Numbered from the stretch's first letter, positions 24,770 to 33,872 are shown. The stretch is 39,042 nucleotides of DNA from Oscillospiraceae bacterium (GCA_017559185.1 JAFYSU010000038.1:1-39042); one strand, 5' to 3'. A program made the numbers and translations. The notes: a model not told the origin generated them from the letters alone.

Positions 24770-26062
24770 TTATTCAGCAGTTTCTTCGGTTGTTACTTCT
24801 TCAGTCACAACTTCTTCAGTTACTGCTTCTTCAGCCGCAACTTCTTCGGTTACTGCTTCCTCATCTGTTTCTTCTTTTGCTTCAGCAGCTTCTTCAATTT
24901 GAGTTTTGTACAGCTCATGTGCAGAATAACGCTTCAAGCTTTTTTCGTTGAACTCAATTTCAAGCTCTTCTGCCCATGCATCAAGCTGTAAGGAAAATTC
25001 TTCATCTTTGAGTTCGTGAAGCAGGGAACCTTCAATTTCACCATATTTTTCATCGCGCTTTTCTTTTCCAAGCTTTTTGCAGAGATAAACTTTATCTTCT
25101 TCTTCGTGTTTAATTATTTCACCCTCTGCTGCCTGTTCAATTTTCTGGAGAAATTCCACATCCATTCCGTTTTCAACAGCAATTCGCTTATCAACAAGGA
25201 TGTCGAACTCGTCGCCATTCAATACGGTTTCTTCAACTGTTTCTTCGGCAGCTGCAGTTTCTTCGGTTACTGCTTCCTCAGCTGTTGCTTCTGCTGCTTC
25301 ATCTTCTGCTGTTTCTTCGGCAGCAGCAGCTTCTTCAGCAGCTTTTGCTGCTGCATCGGCTGCATCGCGTTCTGCAATAGCTTTTTCAACATCTGCAATA
25401 ACAGCGTACATATCTTCGCCGTTCATCAATCTTGCGTATGCATCATCAGCCCATTCTTTTGCTTCAGGAGCATCCATGCGCTGCATATCAGAAATCTTGT
25501 AGAACTTAATGCTGTATGCGGTAACAGCAAGGAAGTTTTCATCAAAAACGGAATACAGTTCTTCATTGGAAACTGCTTTTTCGCCGCCTTCACCATAAAT
25601 TGTATCGAACAATTTGTTTCCTTTTTCACCCAGTTCCACAGCCATGGCATAGCTGTTTTTGGAAATACCGCTGCCTTCATAGCTTGCAGAATAGTAATCC
25701 CACATGGAATCAACTGTTTCGTTCAAAGTGGTTTTTTCTTCTTCGGTAAGGGAAAGCTGCATTTCATTGAACTTATTATCAATGGCAATCTGTCTTTTGA
25801 ATTTTTTAACGGTTTCTTGGTCTATCCAATCCGCAGTTGAAACACCATCGATTGTTTGGCCGTAAATATTTTCAGCTGGATTTTCAACCCTCTGCTGTGC
25901 ATTACCGGATTCGTTCATGAACTGCATAAGGTACAGACCTGCAGGGTAGGTATTGTCACCACATTTTGCTACCCATGTAGTATTGTTGCAGCCTGTTGCC
26001 GAAGCCATAACAGCTGCGGTCAGCAGTAATGCTGCTGCTTTGCGTGTAATTTTCTTTATCAC
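24770..26062 (-). CDS. Foldase-like (PrsA/SurA-type) lipoprotein with Ala/Glu-rich tracts
   Basis: A 430-residue exported lipoprotein: lipobox ATGC with Cys25. Residues 30-170 form a helical SurA-N-like chaperone part; about 175-232 and 281-365 look like the two halves of a weak parvulin (PpiC) region split by an Ala/Glu-rich tract (233-280). A second tract of Glu-Ala-Val-Thr repeats forms the C-terminus (391-430). I see no clear parvulin active site, so isomerase activity is doubtful; it may act only as an extracytoplasmic chaperone. Placement after mfd is common for this family in Clostridia. It starts with GTG at 26062, with GGAGG eight bases upstream, and has its own promoter. Confidence 0.75.
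   Translation of the reverse strand: MIKKITRKAAALLLTAAVMASATGCNNTTWVAKCGDNTYPAGLYLMQFMNESGNAQQRVENPAENIYGQTIDGVSTADWIDQETVKKFKRQIAIDNKFNEMQLSLTEEEKTTLNETVDSMWDYYSASYEGSGISKNSYAMAVELGEKGNKLFDTIYGEGGEKAVSNEELYSVFDENFLAVTAYSIKFYKISDMQRMDAPEAKEWADDAYARLMNGEDMYAVIADVEKAIAERDAADAAAKAAEEAAAAEETAEDEAAEATAEEAVTEETAAAEETVEETVLNGDEFDILVDKRIAVENGMDVEFLQKIEQAAEGEIIKHEEEDKVYLCKKLGKEKRDEKYGEIEGSLLHELKDEEFSLQLDAWAEELEIEFNEKSLKRYSAHELYKTQIEEAAEAKEETDEEAVTEEVAAEEAVTEEVVTEEVTTEETAE
24773..24892 (-). repeat. Tandem Glu/Ala/Val/Thr-coding repeats at the foldase 3' end
   Basis: Codes for residues 391-430, with EAVTEEV twice and close variants. A related Ala/Glu-rich tract at 25223-25366 codes residues 233-280. 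Such tracts often vary in length between strains. Confidence 0.7.
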
Positions 26063-26127
26063 GATTTATACCTCCGTAATATTTAACATCAATTTTGGCA
26101 CGAATTTGTAATTCGGCATACTTAAAC

Positions 26128-26156
26128 AGTATACACTCAGGATTAAATTCTGTCCA
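26128..26156 (-). promoter_or_regulatory. Promoter for the foldase gene
   Basis: On the minus strand TGGACA (plus 26151-26156), 17 bases, TATACT (plus 26128-26133), right after the mfd stop. A 6-3-6 inverted repeat (CGAATT/AATTCG, 26101-26115) lies just downstream. Confidence 0.55.
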
Positions 26157-26167
26157 TAGAAAAAGCT

Positions 26168-29100
26168 TTAATTTGCTGTTTTTCCCTGTTTTGCTGCTTC
26201 TTCCATAGCCTTTAAAGCCATCTCCATAACCTCAACGGCGCGTTCACCATTTTTTAGCTTAACTGCAAGGTACGGTGTTTTTCCCGCATTCAGCATTATC
26301 CTGCCTTTCAGCTTTTCCGAAGAAGCCATAACACTTGCTTTTTGCAGGTCAAATTTTTCGGGAATAAACAGCAGCAGGTCATCACGCTGTGAAATTTCTT
26401 TTATACCCAAATGCGAAGCCGTATTTCTCATAAGCGACACCGTTACCAAGCCCTCAACCGATTTCGGCGGTTCACCAAATCGGTCTATAAGTTCATCTAT
26501 TACATCGCTTGCATCTTCAGAATTTTGAATTGCAGCAATTTTTTTGTAGATGTCTATTCTTTGGCTTAGGTTTGGAATGTATCTTTCGGGTATGTGTGCT
26601 TCTATGCGAATATCAATAAGACATTCCTCCACAGTTTCCTCGGGAGCTTCGCCTCGGCTTACCGCTACCGCATCGGAAAGCATTTTCAAATACATTTCGT
26701 ATCCCACAGCCTCCATATGCCCATGCTGCTTTGCACCCAGAATACTGCCTGCCCCGCGTATTTCCAAATCACGCATGGCAATATTAAGTCCCGAACCAAA
26801 GGTGGTAAATTCCTTAATTGCATTAAGGCGTTTTGCTGCAACATCGGTAAGTGCCTTTCCTTTGCTTACCGTCATGTATGCATAAGCACGGCGGCTTGAA
26901 CGGCCCACCCTTCCGCGTATCTGGTAAAGCTGGCTGAGTCCAAGGCGGTCGGCATCTTCAACAATAAGTGTGTTACAGTTGGAAACATCCACCCCTGTTT
27001 CAATTATGGTTGTGCATACAAGAATGTCTATTTCATTATCAACAAGCTGCTTCCAAATTTTCGAAAGCTGCTCTTCACCCATTTTCCCGTGCGCTGCCAC
27101 TATTCTTGCATCGGGCAGCATGCTTTGAATAATGTTTACGGTGTGGTCTATTGTATCCACTTTATTGTGCAGATAAAACACCTGTCCGCCGCGGCGCAGC
27201 TCCTTGAGTATTGCTTGGCGTATTACACCCCAGTCGTGTTCCATTACATAGGTTTGAACAGGTATTCTGTCCTGAGGTGCTTCCTCGATAACCGACATAT
27301 CCCGTATTCCACTCATTGCCATGTTAAGGGTTCGCGGAATAGGTGTTGCCGAAAGCGTGAGTACATCAACATTGTTGCACAGCTCTTTAAATTTTTCCTT
27401 GTGTGCTACACCAAAACGCTGCTCCTCGTCTATTATTACAAGTCCAAGGTCTTTAAACGCAACATCCTTTTGTACCATACGGTGTGTGCCTATTATAATG
27501 TCTGTTTCACCGCGACGCAGTTCCTTTAGCACCTGCTCCTGCTCGCGCGGGGTGCGAAAGCGTGACAAAAGGTCAACCTTTATGGGGAAGCCTGCCATAC
27601 GCTGCTTAAATGTTTGGAAGTGCTGCCACGCCAGTATGGTAGTGGGCACCAAAACAGCACACTGCTTGGAGTCCATAACACATTTAAACGCAGCACGCAC
27701 CGCAACCTCGGTTTTACCAAAGCCAACATCACCGCACAGCAAGCGGTCCATTGGTGTTTCGCTTTCCATGTCGGATTTTATTTCCTGTATGCAGCGCAGC
27801 TGGTCGTCGGTTTCGTTGTAAGGAAAACGCAGTTCAAAATCGTTCTGCCAATCATTATCGGGAGAAAAGCTGTATCCCTTACACGCCATTCTTGCTGCGT
27901 ACAGCTTAACAAGCTCATCAGCCATGTCCTTTACCGCTTTGCGTACACGCTGGCGTGTTTTGCTCCATTCGGCAGAGTTAAGCCTGTTTAGCTTTACGGT
28001 TATTTCGTCCCTGCCGCCAATGTATTTGCTTACAAGGTCAAGCTGTGTTACAGGCACAAAAAGTGCATCCGTACCAGCATAGCGTATTTTTATATAATCC
28101 TTGGTAACCCCGTGGATTTCCCTTTTTATTATCCCTTCGAATACACCAATACCATGCGACACATGAACTACATAGTCACCGGGTTCAAGGTCGGCAATAC
28201 TGCGCAGTCCTTTATTCTTCTTTTTAGCTTTCGGCTTTAGCTTTGTGTTCGAGCTGCGGTAGGTCATTACAGCCAGTTTTATTGCCGGAAATTCCATTCC
28301 CGAGCTAAGACTTCCCTGCAATACATAAACCTTACCCTCAATAAGCTTAGGTACATCCTCAAGAAAATCACAGGAATAGCCTTCTTTGTTTAAATCTGTA
28401 CACAAGGCTTTTGCCGAACGCTCGGTACCTGCAAAAATAACACAGCAGTATTTTTGCCGTATTCTGTCCTCAAGTTCTTCAAGCATAACCAACATTTCAC
28501 CACTCCACGGTGAAATCTGCACAGCGGTAAAATCTACCAAAGTCTTGACGGGAATATCAAAAACAGTTCTTGCAAAGCTGTCCATAATAATCAGCCGCTG
28601 TTTTAATACCTTTGCAAGCCATTCATCTATCGGAGCATAAAATTCCGAACATCCTTTAAAAATCAGACCCTCTTCCAAAAGTATTTCAATATCTGCGCTG
28701 TGCTGACTCATGAAAGCCCTGTTACTTTCTTTTACTGCTGCACTGTCACACATACACACAATGCCGTCATTTAAAAAATCTACCGCAGTAGGCAGTTCGG
28801 GGTATATCAACGGCAAAAAACGGTCCAAGCTTGCAGGCTCAACCCCCTCCTGCAAATCCTTTGCATCACGCAAAAGCTGCTCCTTTGCCTTTAATGTTGC
28901 CTTGCCTTTAAGTGTATCCGCTTTTTCCTCAAGCAGTTTTGCAAGCTGTTTTTTATCGTCAAACAGCACCTCTCGGGCAGGGGTTATTTTGAAGCTGTCT
29001 ATCGGCTCAAAACGGCGCTGTGTGTCCGTTTTAAAGGTAGACATTGTGTCAATATCCTCGTCCCAAAATTCAATTCGCACAGGGTCACTCATGTGCGGCG

Positions 29101-29653
29101 GGAATACATCAAGAATACCGCCCCTTACCGCAAACTGACATTTTCCGTCCACCTGGTCTCTGCGCTGATAACCCGATGCTGCCAAAAATTTCATCAGCTC
29201 ATTCAAATCATAGCTTTTGTCTGACTCAATTTTCATTACAGAGCTTTCAAGCAGTTTTTTCGGCATGGTGTACTGTGTTGCAGCTTCTATTGATGCAACC
29301 AGAATTTTAACCTGTCCGTCGCATAGCTGCTGCAAAGCTGCCAGTCTTTGGTGTTCAAACTCCCTTGATGCACCCTCCACATTCCTGAAAACATATTCCC
29401 TTGCGGGAAAATACACCGCCGAGCTGTCACCCAGCAGCATGTTAAGGTCATCACACATACGCAGTGCTGTTGGCTCATCATTCACCACCAACATTATCTG
29501 CTGACCGCTGTCCAGTGCCAGTGCGTATGCCAGCATTGCCCTATGAACAGCCGATACACCTGTCACGGCAGCAGGAAGCACACGATTTTTGGCTGCCTGC
29601 AAAAGCTGGGTATATTCACTTAAATTCCCCATTATATGCGCAAGTCCCTGCAC
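26168..29653 (-). CDS. mfd: Transcription-repair coupling factor Mfd
   Basis: A 1161-residue ATP-driven translocase that pushes stalled RNA polymerase off damaged DNA and recruits UvrA. The N-terminal UvrB-like module is followed by the RNA polymerase interaction domain with YVVHVSHGIGVFEGI, a helicase core with Walker A GDVGFGKT (641-648, Lys647) and DEEQ (742-745), the GTHRM motif, and the C-terminal TRCF domain. The length matches the family. GTG at 29653 is chosen because GAGGTG lies seven bases upstream; an in-frame ATG seven codons later is less well placed. It belongs to the glmU-prs-pth-mfd order, although a hairpin before it may lower readthrough. Confidence 0.96.
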   Translation of the reverse strand: MQGLAHIMGNLSEYTQLLQAAKNRVLPAAVTGVSAVHRAMLAYALALDSGQQIMLVVNDEPTALRMCDDLNMLLGDSSAVYFPAREYVFRNVEGASREFEHQRLAALQQLCDGQVKILVASIEAATQYTMPKKLLESSVMKIESDKSYDLNELMKFLAASGYQRRDQVDGKCQFAVRGGILDVFPPHMSDPVRIEFWDEDIDTMSTFKTDTQRRFEPIDSFKITPAREVLFDDKKQLAKLLEEKADTLKGKATLKAKEQLLRDAKDLQEGVEPASLDRFLPLIYPELPTAVDFLNDGIVCMCDSAAVKESNRAFMSQHSADIEILLEEGLIFKGCSEFYAPIDEWLAKVLKQRLIIMDSFARTVFDIPVKTLVDFTAVQISPWSGEMLVMLEELEDRIRQKYCCVIFAGTERSAKALCTDLNKEGYSCDFLEDVPKLIEGKVYVLQGSLSSGMEFPAIKLAVMTYRSSNTKLKPKAKKKNKGLRSIADLEPGDYVVHVSHGIGVFEGIIKREIHGVTKDYIKIRYAGTDALFVPVTQLDLVSKYIGGRDEITVKLNRLNSAEWSKTRQRVRKAVKDMADELVKLYAARMACKGYSFSPDNDWQNDFELRFPYNETDDQLRCIQEIKSDMESETPMDRLLCGDVGFGKTEVAVRAAFKCVMDSKQCAVLVPTTILAWQHFQTFKQRMAGFPIKVDLLSRFRTPREQEQVLKELRRGETDIIIGTHRMVQKDVAFKDLGLVIIDEEQRFGVAHKEKFKELCNNVDVLTLSATPIPRTLNMAMSGIRDMSVIEEAPQDRIPVQTYVMEHDWGVIRQAILKELRRGGQVFYLHNKVDTIDHTVNIIQSMLPDARIVAAHGKMGEEQLSKIWKQLVDNEIDILVCTTIIETGVDVSNCNTLIVEDADRLGLSQLYQIRGRVGRSSRRAYAYMTVSKGKALTDVAAKRLNAIKEFTTFGSGLNIAMRDLEIRGAGSILGAKQHGHMEAVGYEMYLKMLSDAVAVSRGEAPEETVEECLIDIRIEAHIPERYIPNLSQRIDIYKKIAAIQNSEDASDVIDELIDRFGEPPKSVEGLVTVSLMRNTASHLGIKEISQRDDLLLFIPEKFDLQKASVMASSEKLKGRIMLNAGKTPYLAVKLKNGERAVEVMEMALKAMEEAAKQGKTAN

Positions 29654-29688
29654 AGCTTTGCACCTCGCTTCTTAGGTTTAATTACATG

Positions 29689-29730
29689 AAAACAGGCGGA
29701 TTTCTGCCTTGGTACGGCAGTCCGCTTGTC
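29689..29730 (-). terminator. Hairpin between the HAD gene and mfd
   Basis: A 9-bp outer stem (29692-29700 with 29721-29729) and an inner CTGCC/GGCAG stem with a 3-base bulge, followed on the minus strand by TTTT. It starts two bases after the HAD stop; it may be a partial terminator. Confidence 0.5.
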
Positions 29731-29731
29731 T

Positions 29732-30415
29732 TTAAAGTATTTCAAATAGTTCGTTTAAATCATGAATGGTGTACAGCGGATTTACATCCCCCGTAAGCGG
29801 CTTGTTTTGCGGATTATACCAACAGGTATCTATTCCTGCATTAAAACCGCCCTTAATATCAGATGTAAGCGAGTCACCGATTATCAAACATTCTTCGGGG
29901 GCAGCATTTGGGATGCGGCGGAAAACCTCGTCAAAAAACTCTTTGCGGGGCTTTTGCCAACCCATTTCCTCCGAAACAAAAATGCTTTTAAAAAATCCTT
30001 CCAGACCGGAAAGCGCAATACGGCTTTTCTGCGTAGCAGCAACACCATTAGTTACGCAGTACAGGTCATATTTTTCGCTTAGCCTGCGACATATATCGTC
30101 TGCCCCTTCAATAATACAGCCTTCACCGCCAAGCAGGCTAAGGTATTGCTTGTTGAATTCTATTCCGTCTTTTTCAATTCCAAGCTCATTGAACAATAGG
30201 CAAAACCGTGTTTGTGTAACGCCTTCCTTGCTTATAAGACCTTTTTCAAAATCCTGCCACAGCTTGCCGTTTATCTTTTGGTACAGGCTATTTACACCGT
30301 CGTTAAACTCAATGTCGTGCAGCTTAAAAGCCTTTTTCAAAGCCTGCTGCTCGGCCTTTTTAAAATCCAGCAAGGTATCATCCGCATCAAAAAGCAGAGT
30401 GGTGTATTTTTTCAT
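29732..30415 (-). CDS. HAD hydrolase, YjjG-type pyrimidine nucleotidase
   Basis: A 227-residue haloacid dehalogenase enzyme. Motif I is DADDTLLDF with the nucleophile Asp10 and acid Asp12, motif II is VTNG, motif III a Lys in WQKPRKEFF, and motif IV GDSLTSDIKGG. The helical cap (about 17-85) and the overall pattern match YjjG-like nucleotidases that strip phosphate from non-canonical pyrimidine nucleotides, a house-cleaning role. It sits 16 bases after pth and before mfd, a slot taken by the small gene fin in Bacillus. The substrate is inferred from family only. Confidence 0.83.
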   Translation of the reverse strand: MKKYTTLLFDADDTLLDFKKAEQQALKKAFKLHDIEFNDGVNSLYQKINGKLWQDFEKGLISKEGVTQTRFCLLFNELGIEKDGIEFNKQYLSLLGGEGCIIEGADDICRRLSEKYDLYCVTNGVAATQKSRIALSGLEGFFKSIFVSEEMGWQKPRKEFFDEVFRRIPNAAPEECLIIGDSLTSDIKGGFNAGIDTCWYNPQNKPLTGDVNPLYTIHDLNELFEIL

Positions 30416-30431
30416 TTGCAGTTTCCCCTTT

Positions 30432-30998
30432 TCAGGAATTAAACTTGTTCATTGCCTGTTCTGTGTTGCCTGCAACAATCAGCTCCGCTGCCTTAACAGC
30501 ATTTTCAAGAACCGTGTCAAGCTCTTTCAAGTCCTGTGCGGTAAAGCGGCTCAGCACCCAATCTGCCAAGTCATAATCGGGATGCGGTTTTTGACCTACA
30601 CCCAGCTTTATTCTTGGGAAATCATCCTTACCCGAAAGATATATGATGTTTTTCATTCCGTTATGACCGCCGTGGCTGCCCTTGCGGCGGATACGCATTT
30701 TCCCAATATCAAGCGAAATGTCATCGTACAGTACCAGTACATTTTCCGATGGAATTTTGTAAAACTGCATAGCTTCGGTAACCGCTTCGCCCGAAAGGTT
30801 CATAAATGTGCTTGGCATAAGCAGCAGTGTGCGCTTACCGTTAATCATTACATCGGTGCAAAGTGATTTAAATTTAAGTTTATCGCATTTTACCGAGTAT
30901 TTGCGGCAGATGCGTTCCATTGCCATAAAGCCTATGTTATGGCGTGTGTTTTCATACTTTGCTCCCGGATTGCCCAAGCCAACTATCATGTATTCCAT
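30432..30998 (-). CDS. pth: Peptidyl-tRNA hydrolase
   Basis: A 188-residue enzyme (from the ATG at 30998) that frees tRNAs from prematurely released peptides. Active-site residues are in place: Asn10 in VGLGNPG, His20 in TRHNIGF, Asn67 in FMNLSG and Asp92-Asp93 in LYDDISL. The start is uncertain. The ATG has only AGGA three bases upstream, while a perfect AGGAGG lies at plus 31070-31075 and the same frame stays open from there. That reading needs an AUU start at 31059-31061 and adds 21 residues (IPYSIFEKLKRYNTTQAPTG, then T). It belongs to the conserved glmU-prs-pth-mfd order. Confidence 0.95.
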   Translation of the reverse strand: MEYMIVGLGNPGAKYENTRHNIGFMAMERICRKYSVKCDKLKFKSLCTDVMINGKRTLLLMPSTFMNLSGEAVTEAMQFYKIPSENVLVLYDDISLDIGKMRIRRKGSHGGHNGMKNIIYLSGKDDFPRIKLGVGQKPHPDYDLADWVLSRFTAQDLKELDTVLENAVKAAELIVAGNTEQAMNKFNS

Positions 30999-31058
30999 GG
31001 TTCCTGTAGGTGCTTGGGTGGTGTTGTAGCGTTTTAGCTTTTCAAATATGCTGTAAGG

Positions 31059-31075
31059 AATAATAATCTCCTCCT
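31059..31075 (-). promoter_or_regulatory. Strong ribosome-binding site with no standard start codon, before pth
   Basis: AGGAGG on the minus strand (plus 31070-31075) is followed after eight bases by ATT (31059-31061), in frame with pth. No ATG, GTG or TTG lies within normal reach in any frame, so either AUU is used or the site belongs to something else. Confidence 0.55.
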
Positions 31076-31108
31076 AAATTTTACAAAATTCCACAAGACT
31101 TATACAAG

Positions 31109-31146
31109 CAGAACGAGCGAGACAGACCCCTGCCCCGCTTGCTCTG
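31109..31146. terminator. Hairpin between prs and pth
   Basis: An 11-bp stem with one mismatch and one G-T pair (31109-31119 with 31136-31146). The T-rich side is on the plus strand, so as a leftward terminator of prs it is poor; it may be an attenuating or stabilising hairpin. Confidence 0.3.
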
Positions 31147-31181
31147 TTTTATTTTTATGATTTACATTACAAAACGGTTTA

Positions 31182-32138
31182 TTAACCAAACAGTGGGGAA
31201 ATAGACTCGTCCTGATAAATTTTGGTGATAGCTTTAGCAAACATAGATGCAACAGACAGTGCCTTGATTTTGGAGGACTTGGTTTCGTCCACAGGAATTG
31301 TATCCAGAAGAACAATCTCCTTAATAACACTGTTTTCAATTCTTTCGTATGCAGGACCGGAAAGAACACCGTGAGTAGCACAAGCGTAAACCTCGGTAGC
31401 ACCGCCTTTTTCAACAAGAGCTGCTGCTGCGTTGCAAAGTGTGCCTGCTGTATCAATCATATCGTCAACAATGATAACTTTTTTGCCTTTAACATCACCG
31501 ATAATATTCATAACTTCGCAAACATTTGCTTTTGGTCTTCTCTTATCAATAATAGCAAGGGAAGCATCACATTTTTCAATGAATTTTCTTGCACGGGTAA
31601 CGGAACCCAAGTCAGGAGAAACAACTACAAGGTTTTCTTTATCGTCCTTGAATTTTTCATTGAAGTAGTCTGCCAAAATGGACATACCCTGCAGGTGATC
31701 CAATGGAATGTTGAAGAAGCCCTGAATCTGTGCAGCGTGAAGGTCCATTGTAAGTACACGGTCTGCACCTGCTGTGGTAAGAAGGTCTGCACACAGTTTT
31801 GCTGTGATTGGATCTCTTGCTTTTGCTTTTCTGTCCTGACGCGCATAACCAAAGTATGGAATAACAGCTGTAATTCTGCCTGCGGAAGCACGCTTAAATG
31901 CATCAATCATAATGAGCATTTCCATAAGGTTGTTGTTTACAGGTGCACAGGTGGACTGTACCAAGAATACATCACTGCCGCGAACGGACTCATGAATGGA
32001 CACTGTAATCTCACCATCAGAGAAGGTGGAAACATCACTTTTGCCCAAAGGCATAGCCAATTCCTTAGCAATAGCTTCCGCCAGCTTTGGATTGGAATTT
32101 GCTGTGAAAATTTTAATATCCTTGCCATGAATATTCAT
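31182..32138 (-). CDS. prs: Ribose-phosphate pyrophosphokinase (PRPP synthetase)
   Basis: A 318-residue class I PRPP synthetase, making phosphoribosyl pyrophosphate from ribose 5-phosphate and ATP for purine, pyrimidine, NAD, His and Trp synthesis. Key segments are present: the flexible-loop region [11 protein letters not shown] (98-108), the divalent-cation signature starting at Asp132-Leu-His134, [13 protein letters not shown] (172-184) and the PRPP-binding loop [13 protein letters not shown] (221-233). Length is standard. GGAG lies before the ATG. It follows glmU after an 88-base gap that holds a small hairpin (GCCGTT/AACGGC, 32156-32174), with no clear terminator, so the two are likely cotranscribed. 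Confidence 0.97.
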   Translation of the reverse strand: MNIHGKDIKIFTANSNPKLAEAIAKELAMPLGKSDVSTFSDGEITVSIHESVRGSDVFLVQSTCAPVNNNLMEMLIMIDAFKRASAGRITAVIPYFGYARQDRKAKARDPITAKLCADLLTTAGADRVLTMDLHAAQIQGFFNIPLDHLQGMSILADYFNEKFKDDKENLVVVSPDLGSVTRARKFIEKCDASLAIIDKRRPKANVCEVMNIIGDVKGKKVIIVDDMIDTAGTLCNAAAALVEKGGATEVYACATHGVLSGPAYERIENSVIKEIVLLDTIPVDETKSSKIKALSVASMFAKAITKIYQDESISPLFG

Positions 32139-32226
32139 AATTTTTACTCCATTCCGCCGTTTTTATTCAACGGCATTTCTTTCTTTTCCTTAAAATATAT
32201 TTCAGCACCGCTTTAACGGTACTTTT

Positions 32227-33648
32227 TTACTTTTTGGGGTTTTTCTTTTCAAAGTACTCCTGCCAATTGTTCTTTTTTCGCCACCGTTCTGCCCAACCGT
32301 CAATGTTGCTTTGCTTTGCACGAGCAACTGCAAGGGCATCCTGCGGAATATCCTGCGTTATAACACTTCCCGCACCGGTATAAGCACCTTTGCCAACCTT
32401 AACAGGCGAAACCAAAACCGTCGAACAGCCAATAAAGGCAAAGTCTTCTATTTCTGTACGGTATTTGTTTACACCGTCGTAATTTGCAACAGCAGTACCG
32501 CAGCCAACATTAACATGACAGCCTATATCGGTATCGCCTATATATGTAAGGTGTGCAAGACTTGTTTTTTCGCCTACCACCGAGTTTTTAACTTCGACAA
32601 AGTTGCCAACCTTAACACCGTCTTTTAAAACGGTTTTCGGTCTCAGGTGTGCGTTAGGCCCAATTCTTACACCGTTTCCAACAAACGACTGCTCAAGCAT
32701 GGATGAATATATCTCACAGTCATCGCCTATCGTGCTGTTTTCAATAATACATCCGCCTTCTATAACACAACCGCTGCCAATGGTAGTTTTTCCTTTTATT
32801 ACTGTGTTTGGACCTATTGTAGTATCTGCACCTATTACAGCATCGGGCGATATAACCACCCCGTCGGTACAATAAAAGTTTACACCCTCGCCCATAAGAC
32901 GGTCAAGTACCTTTTGTCCTGCTATACGGTTCAGCTTTAGCAATCCTGCACGGTCGTTTGCACCAAGTGATATGCTGCTGTCCTCCCACAGGCAGGCCGC
33001 TGCTTTTTCACCTTTGGAAACCGCTATCTTTACAGTATCGGTAAGATAATATTCCCCCTGTGCGTTTTCACAGGTAAGTTCATCCAGTGCCGACAGCAAA
33101 AAGTCCGCATTAAACCAATAGCTTCCGCTGTTTATCTCATTTATTTTAAGCTGCTCCTCGGTTGCATCCCTGTGTTCCACTATTCCCTGCAGCAAGCCGT
33201 TTTCACCGCGAACTATTCTTCCGTAGCCTTTAGGGTCATCAAGCTGTGCGGTAATAACAGTAACCGCAGCACCGCTTTCGCTGTGGTCTTTAAATGACTG
33301 CCCGATAACATCACTGTCAACAAACGGTGCATCAGCACACAGCACAATAACATTTGCTCCGCTGTGCTTGCGCAAAAATTCCTTTGCCATCATAACAGCA
33401 TGCCCTGTTCCCTTGCGCTCTGCCTGTTCTGTTGTTTGAACTCCGTCGGGCAGCACTTTTTTAATAAACTCCCCGCCGTTGCCTGTAACAACACATATAT
33501 CCTCTATTCCCGCAGCGCGGCACCAGTCGGTAACCCAACTTATCATCGGCTTAAAAAGCACTTGGCACATTGCCTTGGGGTAGCGTGACCGCATTCTTTT
33601 TCCATCACCGGCCGCCAAAATAACGGCACAGCTTTTTTTAATGTCCAT
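32227..33648 (-). CDS. glmU: Bifunctional GlcNAc-1-P uridyltransferase / GlcN-1-P acetyltransferase GlmU
   Basis: A 473-residue enzyme that makes UDP-GlcNAc for peptidoglycan. The N-terminal nucleotidyltransferase starts with LAAGDGKRM (11-19; the usual Thr of GxGTRM is Lys here) and has CADAPF and GYGRIV segments. The C-terminal left-handed beta helix of hexapeptide repeats runs from about 260, with the acetyltransferase features LAHLTYIGD and ANYDGVNKYRT. ATG at 33648 is preferred, since GGAG is nine bases upstream; an in-frame TTG two codons earlier is too close to it. A strong promoter lies at 33765-33793. The order glmU-prs is ancestral in Firmicutes. Confidence 0.95.
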   Translation of the reverse strand: MDIKKSCAVILAAGDGKRMRSRYPKAMCQVLFKPMISWVTDWCRAAGIEDICVVTGNGGEFIKKVLPDGVQTTEQAERKGTGHAVMMAKEFLRKHSGANVIVLCADAPFVDSDVIGQSFKDHSESGAAVTVITAQLDDPKGYGRIVRGENGLLQGIVEHRDATEEQLKINEINSGSYWFNADFLLSALDELTCENAQGEYYLTDTVKIAVSKGEKAAACLWEDSSISLGANDRAGLLKLNRIAGQKVLDRLMGEGVNFYCTDGVVISPDAVIGADTTIGPNTVIKGKTTIGSGCVIEGGCIIENSTIGDDCEIYSSMLEQSFVGNGVRIGPNAHLRPKTVLKDGVKVGNFVEVKNSVVGEKTSLAHLTYIGDTDIGCHVNVGCGTAVANYDGVNKYRTEIEDFAFIGCSTVLVSPVKVGKGAYTGAGSVITQDIPQDALAVARAKQSNIDGWAERWRKKNNWQEYFEKKNPKK

Positions 33649-33764
33649 AGACAATTACTCCGTTCTGCCGTTTAACACGGCTATACTTAACTAAAAATAA
33701 TATCTGCTGACATTTTATTCTTTGGTCTTCGGTAAAATTACAATGCCTAACTGCATACACAATT

Positions 33765-33793
33765 ATTATAATATGCCGTTCAATGCTTTTCAA
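33765..33793 (-). promoter_or_regulatory. SigA-type promoter for glmU-prs
   Basis: On the minus strand TTGAAA (plus 33788-33793), 17 bases, TATAAT (plus 33765-33770). The leader would be about 110 nt. Confidence 0.7.
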
Positions 33794-33826
33794 GGCATAA
33801 CATACCTTACACCCTGTATCCGCAGC

Positions 33827-33857
33827 AAAAATCGTCCTCATACCGAGAACGATTTTT
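33827..33857 (-). terminator. Intrinsic terminator after the Sel1-repeat gene
   Basis: AAAAATCGT (33827-33835) pairs with ACGATTTTT (33849-33857), with inner CTC/GAG and one mismatch; T run on the minus strand, 15 bases after the stop. Confidence 0.75.
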
Positions 33858-33872
33858 GTAATTCTGCTTATT

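Noticed and set aside
25200..25502. A Ser/Ala-rich frame antisense to the foldase gene
   Set aside because: It arises from the Ala/Glu codon repeats of the real gene.
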